From positions 271,253-335,252 of the forward strand of contig CAUYUJ010001714.1 of the NCBI GenBank assembly GCA_963575745.1: a stretch of 64,000 bases of DNA, read 5' to 3'. The position numbers were made by a program, and so were the translations under genes. Below, piece by piece: positions 30,571-39,557 of this stretch. The notes beneath the pieces were generated by a model, which was not told where the DNA came from, did no database searches, and saw only the letters and a program-made list of their open reading frames with translations. This DNA comes from Prorocentrum cordatum (Eukaryota > Sar > Dinophyceae > Prorocentrales > Prorocentraceae). Numbering within the stretch: position 1 is the stretch's first letter; every line of letters begins with the position of its first letter.

Positions 30571-31893
30571 CTATCGTCTGCACGGGGCGTTCTGCGCTAT
30601 GGTGCGAGAGCAGATCTCACAGTCGGGGCGTTTTGGGCTGTGGGTCATGTAGTGCGCAAGATCGATGGACTTCTTTTGACGGTTCGGAAGAACAGGGCCA
30701 CCATCGGAGCGGGGCTCAGCAGGCGTCGCCACCGGCAGATCCTCAAAGTAGGATGACGCGGTGTCGATCGTGTCGATGGGATCTGCTTGAACTGTGCCTG
30801 GGGCATCCCCGCAAGTGCCCGTAGAGCCCCCGCATGTGTAAGAGGAACACTGCTGCTGAAACGTAAACGAGCCACAGTACGAAACTTTGACTTGTCTCTT
30901 GGGGCAGTTCTCGCGGTGGAGCCGCGGTTCGGGCGTCGGCGGTGACTCCGCTGGGCCCTTGCAGCCAGCATGCGTCAAGGCAGCGCAAAGGCGAACGCTT
31001 GCGCCTGCGACGTCGTGGCGCCGTGGATGCGCACAATCGTGGTGGTGGTATCTGTGTGAGATCGTCGAGGCGTAGTTCTGGAACTCGGTTGTCGACGGGA
31101 ACTGCGTACCATTGGCCCCCGGATCCGGGAGCAGGTAGCCCGGGTCGGGACCCCGAAGTTGCCGAAAACCATCGACTTCAATTAGTTGCCCCACTGAGAA
31201 CAATGAAGGACAATCAGGCAGGGCAAGAGCTGAGCTCCGTAAGCCTACCTCTGGTAGATGTATGTCGTAGTGCTCGTTGACAGCACGGTCACCATTGGTC
31301 GTTTCCAGAGTATGTTCCTCGCGGATAGAAATGCCATCAGATGCGGTCTGCGCAAGCTCATTCTTGTCCTGGATGTGATGCGCAAAATCACTGTCGAGAA
31401 CCCAGGAGCGCGTCAGGGCGGCTGTCGATCGTGGAGGGTCGACAGTAGGTGTCGCCACCGACTCCCGGATCGCCTCAGGCGACTCCGTAGTGAAGTCGAG
31501 TGATCCTGGAATCGCAGTGGGCGTTGCCACCGACACTTGCGCGTGTCGGTAGTCCTGCAGGTCCTTGTACCATAATTGAGCTTCCCGTTGGCAACATTGA
31601 AGAGCGTGAGCACTCTGGTTCCACCACCACTGTGGAAGCGGATCTGGCACGTTGACAATGTCGCCTTCGTTCGGCTTGTCGAACCACATGTCGAGAGTGG
31701 CCTTGCCGGAGACGGTGCGGGAAGTACTCCACGTTGTCTGCGTCGAGACGTATCCGACGTCGCGGCATGGTACATGCATTATTGGCCTTGTGCACGGCCA
31801 CGAGGGTCTTGTCTCGGATGACGCAACTGCGGTCGCAGCGGCGCGGGCCGCGACCAATAGCTGGAGAACGCGCGCGATACTTAGGAGAGCCAC
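30571..31893 (-). pseudogene. Giant element protease and integrase N-terminus
   Basis: A 440-codon open minus frame. The protease core reads TRSWVLDSDFAHHIQDKNEL (near 31395), LETTNGDRAVNEHYDIHLPE, CPSLFSVGQLIEVDGFRQLR. The usual DSG triad is DSD. The frame ends with the integrase H/C motif AHYMTHSPKRPDCEICSRTI (near 30640-30590). Three copies of the 20-nt motif are read here as SVATPT, SVATPT and PVATPA. Upstream linker words include LDMWFDKPNEGDIVNV and QWWWNQSAHALQC. The frame is intact but the protease active site looks mutated. Confidence 0.7.
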
Positions 31894-32011
31894 GAGACGA
31901 ACTGCGGCTCATGGAGCGTCGGTCACGTCCTCTATCGCTGCCGGATGATCTGTCGCGGCCACGTGGACTGCCACGCCCTCCGCCACGTCCGTCTCTGCCT
32001 CGGGGGGGTGA

Positions 32012-32533
32012 TCATGATGATCTATCGCATCGGCCTCTCGACGGGCTTCGAGAGTCTGCGAATCTCCGGGGGGGTGATCGAGAGCGGTCGCGTTGGCGTT
32101 TGTGGCCACGTCGGCTACGCGAGCCCCCCGCGCTCCGAACCCCCCCGCGCTGCGGAGAGCGTCTGCTCCCAGATCTGCGGGAAGGTGGTCGGCCGCGGCT
32201 GTCCTGACTGGGATTCCGCGGACGGCTGGGGCTCCTTTCAGGTGTCTTCGTACCAGCAGCAAGGTGGGCACATTTGCATGCGTCACCCTTGTGGCACCTA
32301 TTCTGGACGAAGTAACTGCACCGCGCCATGTGCGGGAAGTTGCACTTATCACCACGCGCGCAGGAACTGCGCTTGGCGAATTCGAAGCAGAAGGGCTTCG
32401 CGCTTGGCTTGTTTTTGGAACTCGCAGGGGCCGACACGCTGCGGCGGGCGCGGCCGCCGGCGTGCGAAGGACGGGAAGATCGTCCGTCTCTGCTTTCCCT
32501 GGAGCATGTACAAAGCCTCGGAACGATCACCAT
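32012..32533 (-). CDS. Giant element gag C-terminus: two CCCH zinc fingers and RS-rich tail
   Basis: Two canonical C3H1 fingers stand in tandem: CFEFAKRSSCARGDKCNFPH (CX8CX5CX3H, near 32389-32330) and CSYFVQNRCHKGDACKCAH (CX7CX5CX3H, near 32320-32264). An Arg/Ser-rich tail (RSRSPPRRFADSRSPSRGR) follows. CCCH fingers in place of the CCHC knuckle are known in dinoflagellate Copia gags and suit RNA binding by the nucleocapsid. The frame directly continues the gag core in an overlapping phase. Confidence 0.75.
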   Translation of the reverse strand: MVIVPRLCTCSRESRDGRSSRPSHAGGRARRSVSAPASSKNKPSAKPFCFEFAKRSSCARGDKCNFPHMARCSYFVQNRCHKGDACKCAHLAAGTKTPERSPSRPRNPSQDSRGRPPSRRSGSRRSPQRGGVRSAGGSRSRRGHKRQRDRSRSPPRRFADSRSPSRGRCDRSS

Positions 32534-33308
32534 TCCGACAGGTACCGTTGTTCCATGCGGCGCGGATGTTCACCTGAGAACGAATCTCATACTTGTACCG
32601 TAGCTTGTTCTGGTTCTTCTCGAGTTGCTTCATTTCCAGAACATCGAGAACTCGTTGACGAAACCAGTCGTGGGTACGATGAGGACCGCTTATCTTCATT
32701 CTCTGATATTCATACATATCCTGTTTCATCCAAGCGCGCCTGCGAATCTGAGTCCGGAACAGAGATTCGAGGATCTTGGGGTCGGGTGCCTCTCGGCAAT
32801 CCAACAATAGAGCGCCCCATTCAGTACTGAATCGCCGCTGATCTTCGTCTCTCATCCTCAACTCCTTGAGGCGCTCAAAATCGTGAAGGTCATCGTCAAC
32901 CTCGGTCGCCTTGTAGGACTGTAGAATGTGCCCATAGATCTGGCGACCTTTCAACAAACGTCCAGCCTTATGTTCCTTGGCCTCGATGAGCTTGATCTTG
33001 AAGCGCAAGTCAGAGGACCAGATGTCACTGAGAGCAGTTGCGAGCTTCCAGCCGATGCTCAAAAGCACCGCTGTCTTGTAAGTCTTCAAACATACACTCA
33101 GGTTGTTCGGCGACGCAGAAGAAGGCGCATGCCTTAGAGGGGCGCCCCGAAGCGGCACCGAAGCTCTTCCGAACCTTTTGCTGCCACTCGAGCAGCTGAG
33201 TGATCTCGGGCAAGACAGGGGCCCGCACGGTGTCAGACTCCTTGATAGGAGTGGTAGTGTTAACCAAAACTGCAGACAATGGCTGCGAGGGTAACGGTAC
33301 GCCGTCAT
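32349..33308 (-). CDS. Giant element gag core
   Basis: An open minus frame with the gag/capsid-like region: GRLLKGRQIYGHILQSYKAT, LHDFERLKELRMRDEDQRRF, STEWGALLLDCREAPDPKIL, ESLFRTQIRRRAWMKQDMYE, THDWFRQRVLDVLEMKQLEK. The KGRQI...DLxxL...W...LxxFxxxxR pattern is that of dinoflagellate Copia gag. The first 80 residues in this frame are a shadow of the upstream block. Its end overlaps the CCCH block in a different phase. Confidence 0.75.
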   Translation of the reverse strand: MTAYRYPRSHCLQFWLTLPLLSRSLTPCGPLSCPRSLSCSSGSKRFGRASVPLRGAPLRHAPSSASPNNLSVCLKTYKTAVLLSIGWKLATALSDIWSSDLRFKIKLIEAKEHKAGRLLKGRQIYGHILQSYKATEVDDDLHDFERLKELRMRDEDQRRFSTEWGALLLDCREAPDPKILESLFRTQIRRRAWMKQDMYEYQRMKISGPHRTHDWFRQRVLDVLEMKQLEKNQNKLRYKYEIRSQVNIRAAWNNGTCRNGDRSEALYMLQGKQRRTIFPSFARRRPRPPQRVGPCEFQKQAKREALLLRIRQAQFLRAW

Positions 33309-34928
33309 TAGTTGGGTCTGCGCGCGCTGGAGACACGCGGCGTGTCTGTGCAGAGGCTGCCGCTGAGGCTGCTCCTGGTGACGTACGTCTTGGTTGTCTG
33401 ACAGAAGCGCGCGGTGCTTCAGCGGACGTCGCCGTCGGCCTGTCGAGGCCCGGCGATGGCTGATTGCGAGGTGTAGCGTCGCTGGTGTGGTCGATGAGTA
33501 GAGACGTCCTGTTCGTCATGTCCTCGTGTATTTGGTCAACTTGTTGGCGTGCAGAGCGCAGATCGTGCTTCGACGAAGCGATCTCCTCGTCAGTGCCCCG
33601 AGAGCGCTGGGAATACCGACCAAGTCTCTGCTCGCAAGCTCGGGGACGGACGTCGCGCGCCTCCATTTCACTTTCCAGACGTGTGAGACACTCCTCAACA
33701 CGTACGTTGTCAGCACCTCTGCCCCGAAGGGCCTGGGGGAGCCCAGACTGCGCGTGGTCCGCCGCCGCCCTAACTTCCTGCAACCTGTCAGCGAAGGGGG
33801 CGAGATCGTAAACCGTAGGAGGGGATCCCAGCTGGCCAGTCTGGGCTCGTCCAACACGCAACTCTACCAGGGCGTCCTGTACTCCAGGTAAACGCTGCTC
33901 GATCACAGAGATCGGGCCAGTGAGGGGCTGCACGACAGCGGTGGTCGCATCAAGCCGTTGAGCGAGGATTCTTTCAGTATTCTGAAACACTCCGAGCAAG
34001 GTCGAAGAGTTGGCACTTGCTTCAGCACGAAGCGCAGCCGCATATTGTTCCACATGTGATCGAAGATCGATGACCTGGAACTGAAAGGTCACCGAGGTCG
34101 CGCGCCTCGGTCGGAGGGGGTCGATTGCGCAGCTGATCATGAATCTCGTCATGCAAGATCCTGACCGCGGAAACGCCTGCGTCGCGGACAACGACAAGCT
34201 GCTGCTCCATCTGCGCCAGGTAGTTGCGCAGGTGTTCGACCGTCGCGGACCGATCACCTGAGTGTAACATCAACCTGACACTGCAGCTCTCCTATGATTC
34301 GGCGATATTCGGCGATCCTCGGATCGATGATCGCTAAGGCGCCGTCGAATTCTTGCCGAAGAGCAGCAGCGTGCGCGGCGTTCGCCTGAACGCTCTGCAC
34401 CAGTCCAGAGTACTGCCTGGACACGAAGTATTCAACCTGGTCTCGCAGCTCAGCGAGTTCACCTGCAGCGGGCGCAGCCGCCGGCAGGCCGTCTGAGAAA
34501 AAGGTGGGGGGCGTCTGCCCCCTGAGGCACCCTCTCGCGAGGAGCGCGTGGCCTCTGAGAGGCCGCACGCGGACTCGACCTGTTCTCGTCGTCGGGGCCT
34601 GCGGCCTCACGACGGTTGCGCATGGACGAGCTGCGGCTAGGGCCGTGCGCGCGGTGTCGGATGAGACGATGATACCTTGGGACGCTGCGTCTGCGGCTGC
34701 GCCGCCACTGGTCTGCCGAGCTCCTCGAACGCTGCCACGTGCGCCGACGCGGGGACGGTGGCAGGGCTGGCTGGGCCACCGCCACTGTTCCAACGGCGGG
34801 ATGCGCGGAAGCGCCCAGGAGTATCGGGGCCAGTGGGACTTGCACCCGACGCAGTAGGGATTGCTCCCGACTTCCCACTCCTTCTCCTGTCCCCCCGTGG
34901 GCGGCGCGGCGGCGAAGATCAGCCGCAA
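33025..34928 (-). CDS. Giant element gag N-terminal region: long coiled coil
   Basis: Three overlapping minus frames make one chain. 34928-34254 (SNPYCVGCKSHWPRYSWALP, AAAPAAGELAELRDQVEYFV, NAAHAAALRQEFDGALAIID), 34273-34080 (GDRSATVEHLRNYLAQMEQQ, VSAVRILHDEIHDQLR), and 34257-33025 (SHVEQYAAALRAEASANSST, DNVRVEECLTRLESEMEARD, DLRSARQQVDQIHEDMTNRT). The heptad-rich character suggests an extended coiled coil before the gag core. It is followed by a Ser/Pro/Arg-rich linker and EITQLLEWQQKVRKSF. Two frame changes, near 34260 and 34080. Confidence 0.55.
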
Positions 34929-35159
34929 GACGCGCCTCGGGTCCGTCGGAGCTGGGGGGGGGTATCTGGGACACCCACGCGGCCACCTCCAAGGCTCTCC
35001 ATAGCATCACCGAGCCCACGCGCCGTCGGAGAGCTCGGACGCGGAGCCGCGAAGGATCCCTTACGGCGCATGCGCCGCGGGGGATCCATCGGGGCCGCGG
35101 GCGAGATCTCGACGCAGGGTTCGGTGAACGGTGAGCTTTAAGGGCTGATAACCTGTGTA

Positions 35160-35339
35160 TGGGGTGAGAGCACACAGGCACAGAACCCCTGGTCCGTAGG
35201 TAGAGGAATGAGGGAAAGATAAGGATCGTTTCCTCCTGTGCGACAAGCATCCTGGTCGCTTCCAGTACCTGAGCCGATAGTGCAGGCAAAAGGGCGAGTG
35301 AGGAGTAGAGATGAGGATATAAGACGGGTTCCTTTCACA
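35160..35339 (-). repeat. 5' LTR candidate of the giant element
   Basis: Pairs with 17159-17337. Just inside it on the element strand lies ACACAGGTTATCAGCCC, which loosely resembles a Met-tRNA primer-binding site (TGGTATCAGAGC in many Copia elements) but is offset and imperfect. Confidence 0.65.
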
Positions 35340-35349
35340 CAAGCAGCCT

Positions 35350-35670
35350 TCAAAATGATCCCAAGGCGGCCCAAGAAGCCCTCAAGAGGACCCCAATGCG
35401 GCAAAAGAGGGCCCCAATAAGGCCCAAAGAGGCCCCCAAGACGGTCCAAGAGGCCCCCGAGACGGTCCAAGAGGCCCCCAAGGCGGCCGCGAGGGCCCAA
35501 CAGGATGGACTCGGAAGGGACCAAACGGCGCAAGAGCGCCACAACACGGCCCACGACGCCCCCAGGAGATCCCCGAGAGGCCCCACAAAAGCCCCCAAGA
35601 GGCCCCAAGAAGCACCCAAGAAGCCCCAAGAAGCCCCAAAGAGGCTCCCACCAGACCCTGGAACGACTGG
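35350..35670 (+). repeat. CCCCAAGAGGCC-family minisatellite
   Basis: Some 25 degenerate 12-15 bp units (GGCCCCCAAGACGGTC, CCCCAAGAAGC). Continues the family seen left of the giant element. Confidence 0.85.
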
Positions 35671-35721
35671 ACTGCACGTGCAACGGACGTGCACCCCGCG
35701 AAGCGAGAAGAATCCTGAAAT

Positions 35722-36245
35722 CCCTCCCTCGTGGTCGTCGTCGTCGTCGCCGTCGTCGTCATCGTCGTCGAAGTCCTCGTCGTCGTCGTCGTCAAGATCA
35801 TCATCGTCGTGCTCGTCGTCGTCGTCGTCCTCGTACTCATCGTCGTCGTCGTCGATGTCGTCGTCGTCGTCGTCGTCGTGGCCGTCGTCGTCGTCGTCGT
35901 CCTCCTCCTCGTCGCCGTCGTGCTCGTCGACGTCGTCGTCGACTTGTCGTCGTAGTAGTAGTTGTCGTCGTCGGCGTCGTCCTCGTCGTCGTCGGCGTCG
36001 GCGTCGTCGTCGTCGTCGTCGTTGTCCTGGTCGTCGTCGTCGTCCTTGTCGTCGTCGTCCTCATCGTCGTTGGCGTCGAGGAGGTCGTCGTCGTCGTCGG
36101 CGCCCTCGTCGGCGCCCTCGTCGTCGTCGTCGTCGTCATCGTCGTCATCGTCGTCGTCGTCGTCACCGCCGCCGCCGTCGTCGTCGTCGTCGTCGCAGCC
36201 GCCGTCGTCATCGTCCTCGTCGTCGTCGTCATCATCATCGTCGAC
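35722..36245 (+). repeat. (GTC)n trinucleotide array, about 520 bp
   Basis: Impure GTC/CGT array. On the minus strand it reads as poly-Asp after a 40-residue non-repetitive lead (MFEGFAIPHAIFKTPSRLPA), which is too weak to call a gene. Confidence 0.95.
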
Positions 36246-37530
36246 CTCCACCTCCTCAAGCCAGCGCAGCCCCCGCCGCGCTCTGCTCGCGGGCCAGCTG
36301 GCGGGCAGGCGGCTGGGTGTCTTGAAGATCGCGTGTGGTATCGCGAAGCCCTCGAACACCGGGACGGCCTGCGACCGGCACCGCCGTGGCCGAGAGGCAC
36401 AGGGGGCTCGAAGGGCAGCCTGCTCTCCTCCTCCTCCCCCATCATCCTCCTCCTCACCAACAGCCTACTCCTTCAGGTCCTCCTCCTCCTCCTCCTCCTC
36501 CTCCCCCTCCTCCTCCTCATCATAATCATCATCCTCTTCCTATCCTCATCCTGCTCCTCCTCCTCCTCATCCTACATCCTCCTATCCTCTCATCCTCCTG
36601 CCGCCGCTCCTCCTGCCGCTCCTCCTACTCCTACTCCAACTCCTCCTTCTCCTCCTACTCTGGGACGCAGGTCAGAGCCAGAAGGGAATAAAGCAGGTGC
36701 ACGCAGCAGCGGCAGACGCGGGAGGACGAGTGGAAGTGATGGACGAGGAAGGCGACAGGAAAACAGAAGGAAGAGGAGCTGGAACGGGAGCGGAAGAGGC
36801 AGGCAAAGAGGGCAACAGGGATAATCCGACCAGTCCTTTGGGCGTGAGTGGTTTAGAGCGTTTCCTCTTATCTTCCCTCTTCCCCTTCGGGGAGCGGTGC
36901 TGGGACGTGGACGGGGGTGCTGGCATATTACCTGCTATGTGCGTCTATGATCTATGATGGCCACCCCGCCGCGATTGCGAACTGGTTTTCGACAAGGGTG
37001 GTGGGGGCCGACACGTTTCCCGATGTGTGCTGCCACGTGCGCAGGCGCACCTGGCACACTCTGCGCGTGCCCCGAACGCGGCGCACATGTCGCGGCTGGC
37101 GCATGCAGCACACATGGCGCACGTGGATCACGTGGCGCATCTGGCGCACCAGGCCTGCCCGGCACGCTTCGGCCACAGGGATGCCTGGCGCACCTCGCCC
37201 CAGCATTGCGCACATGGGGTTCCCATTAGCTGCCCATCCAAAGACTACCGCCTAACACGCTGCGGTTCGGGTGCTACTTATCTGTTGGGAGGGCGGGTGG
37301 GAGCGAGCGAGACGGCTTGCGGGCGGGGAGGGTGTTTTGACCCCTCCCCATACACCCTCTCCCTGGATCTAGAGGGGGCGTTCCGCGAGGGGGTGGAGCG
37401 TCCAAGATGGCCTCGGCGAGGAAGCCAAAATCATGAATGTTACTCAGGTTTTGGGCCTCATGTTGGCCTCCTGGGGGGGTGGGGCGAAATTAAGGAGCTC
37501 CCCTCAATTGATCGATCGATCTCCTCCTAA
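36246..37530. other. No gene seen; CTC array and dispersed repeats
   Basis: A CTC/TCC-rich array occupies 36426-36655. CAGTCCTTTGGGCGTGAGTG (36828 onward) with a CCCCTTCGGGGAG hairpin recurs at 43918. GGCGCAC/CTGGCG words repeat at 37040-37170. 37427-37510 is a diverged copy of the 82-bp repeat at 45636-45808. Confidence 0.5.
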
Positions 37531-37539
37531 ATGAGCCCA

Positions 37540-37760
37540 TTATGGCCCCCGAGGCTCCCAATGGTGCCCCAAGGTGGCCCCAAGAGGTGGCCAGGAGGTG
37601 CCAAGAGGCCCCAAATAAGCCCCCAAGATGCCCACAAGAGGCTTCAAAAGACCTCAAGACGCCCCAAGAGGCCCCCCAGAGGCACCCAAGAGGCCCCAGA
37701 GGTCCCTAGAACCCCCAGAGACCTCCAAGACGCCCCAAGAGGCCTCCTAGAGGCCTCTAG
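37540..37760 (+). repeat. CCCCAAGAGGCC-family minisatellite
   Basis: About 17 degenerate units of CCCCAAGAGGCC. Confidence 0.85.
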
Positions 37761-37927
37761 TCTTTCTGCTCGCCCTCCTCCTCCTCCTACCCCAGCGATT
37801 TCCAGTCATTCCCCCTCATCCTCCATCCCTTTCCTTATGAATAGCTCGTCCCTGTCGCACCCTGAGGCCGGTCGAAAGGGCGGGCTGGGCGTTCCGCCTG
37901 AGACGTCCTCACCATTTACAATCCCGA

Positions 37928-38260
37928 AACTCACAGTTTGCAACAGTTTTCAAAATGTGACCCTTGCGTTATCGCCACGCACCTTCGTCTTAACAAATGG
38001 CGCAAGAGTTGCACACATGGAGTGCGAGTCGTTTTCTAAATGTGGATCTCGCCTCCGCGCCGCGCACATCCGACTTAAAAATGTTCAAAGGTTCCACGGA
38101 TGGAGAACAGGTGGTTTGCAAAAAGTGGTTCCTCTAGCTCCAGCGCCGCGCACATTCGTCCTAAAAACTTCCAAGAGCTTCACGGATGGTGGGCGGTTCC
38201 AGTTTAAAATGTGGCTCTCGCCTGAGCGCCGAGTACATTCGTTCCAGAATTGTACACCAG
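37928..38260. repeat. Degenerate 85-bp tandem repeat, four units
   Basis: Units start AAAATGTGRMYCT at about 37951, 38037, 38120 and 38206, each with a CGCCGCGCACATTCGTC word and most with CACGGATGG. A 292-codon plus frame spans them but has no domain and is attributed to the repeat. Confidence 0.7.
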
Positions 38261-38570
38261 TTTCAAGGACTCTCTCGATTAACGTCCCAAATAGGGTGTT
38301 TGAGCACAGTGTGGGACTGTCATGGCACGACAGTTATATTGATTCGTGGTGTTTGAGTCCCAGGAGTCGTAATCTGGGACGAATCCAGATCGTCAAGATG
38401 CACCAGTAACGGTGGCTCGCGGAGCTGAAGTCCCCCAATTCTGGCACAGTTCAGGTTTTTGTCAACGGGGCACTTCCCTCAGTGAGAATGGATCTTGACG
38501 GGGCCTATGAAGAGGGAACGTGGAAGGGGGGTGATTGCAATATCGTTGCTGCGTCTTGGGTTTGCACTAA

Positions 38571-38670
38571 CCTCCTCCTCCTCCTCCTCCTCCTCCTCCT
38601 CCTCCTCCTCCTCCGCCTCCTCCTCCTCCTCCTCCGCCTCCTCCTCCTCCCCCTCCTCACCCCCCTCCTC
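38571..38670 (+). repeat. (CTC)n array running into assembly gap
   Basis: Pure to near-pure CTC triplets up to the first N. Confidence 0.95.
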
Positions 38671-38770
38671 NNNNNNNNNNNNNNNNNNNNNNNNNNNNNN
38701 NNNNNNNNNNNNNNNNNNNNNNNNNNNNNNNNNNNNNNNNNNNNNNNNNNNNNNNNNNNNNNNNNNNNNN
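38671..38770. other. Assembly gap (100 N)
   Basis: Exactly 100 N, placeholder length. Confidence 0.99.
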
Positions 38771-38900
38771 ATTTACAGCAAAAGAAATTCGCCGGCAAAC
38801 CTCAAGTCAAACCCGGAGGTAAACCATCTAAAAGAGAACCTTGGGCTTATGCCCTTTCCGGGAAAAAGAGAACCCTGGGCTTATACCCTTTCCAGGAAAA
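38771..38900. repeat. Dispersed repeat with CTAAAAGAGAAC
   Basis: Second copy of the 12691-12820 family; the AGAACCYTGGGCTTATRCCC word is duplicated within it. Confidence 0.75.
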
Positions 38901-39431
38901 GACGACTGCGTTTTTGTTGGTCCTACCTGCCTCGCGACAGCTTTTGTTTTTCACATCTCTTCTGGATGCAGCAGAAGGCGCACGGCTGCCTGGCAAGACC
39001 CAGGCGCCGGGCGGGGCACAGTGGAAGAAGAGGAACAAAAAACTCACGCACCAGCGCCTGACCACCTGGCAAGCCCGAGGCCCCAGGGCAGCGCGAAAGC
39101 AAGAGCCAAAAATCCACATCCCGACGGCCTCTGTCGGCTCGAGATCGCGGCGACGGCCGAAGCGACCGTGCAGCGACAAAACGCTGGTCACCTCAAGTCA
39201 GGGCTTCTCGGAGCCAGAGACTCCGAGGATGTCTCAGGCGAAACGGGCCTGAGCACATCGCGGTCTACGTCTTGGAACCAAGATTCATGAGAACGTATCA
39301 AGCGAAACGGGCCAAAGCACCTTAATTCAGGGCAATTCGCAGTAGCCTGGGGTTCGGAGGATGTCTCAGGCGAAACGGGCCTGAGTCACTTGCAAACCAC
39401 ATCTTGGACCCCCTCCCCCGCGGCGATGCTA

Positions 39432-39477
39432 GAGAAACTCCCTCGCGGTCAGCCTGCAGGCTGCGAGGGAGTTTCTC
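39432..39477. repeat. Perfect 15-bp inverted repeat around a palindrome
   Basis: Arms GAGAAACTCCCTCGC (39432-39446) and its complement (39463-39477) enclose AGCCTGCAGGCT, itself palindromic. Confidence 0.9.
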
Positions 39478-39518
39478 GAAATGGCCTCCACATCCCCCTC
39501 CACCTCGCCCGTCCTCAA

Positions 39519-39557
39519 CTAGAGCCGCGCGCGCACTTCGCGCGCGCTTGGTTCTAG
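39519..39557. repeat. Inverted repeat with GCGCGCGC arms
   Basis: CTAGAGCCGCGCGCGC faces GCGCGCGCTTGGTTCTAG across ACTTC, a near-perfect hairpin. Confidence 0.8.

Larger units (their letters stand above)
17159..35339 (-). mobile_element. Giant 18.2-kb LTR retroelement (Copia-type) with about 8.4 kb of extra coding sequence
   Basis: Two direct repeats of 179 and 180 bp (TG...CA when read on the minus strand, about 87% identical by eye) enclose the unit. The minus strand reads gag, protease, integrase, RT and RNase H from about 35.1 to 26.35 kb, then further minus-strand coding blocks of unknown function to 17.96 kb. A purine-rich tract (CGGGGCGGAGGG) precedes the 3' LTR. No matching 5-bp target duplication is visible (ACGAC on the left, CAAGC on the right). 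Both flanks are CCCCAAGAGGCC minisatellite. Alternatively, the 180-bp repeats are an unrelated dispersed family and the extra coding part is a separate gene. Confidence 0.6.

Noticed and set aside
17154-35344. 5-bp target duplication for the giant element
   Set aside because: Outer flanks read ACGAC and CAAGC; they do not match, so insertion boundaries remain inferred from LTR ends only.
35382-36824. Long frames with poly-Asp, poly-Ser, poly-Val over the GTC and CTC arrays
   Set aside because: Trinucleotide repeats stay open in most frames; the short non-repetitive lead is not enough to support a gene.
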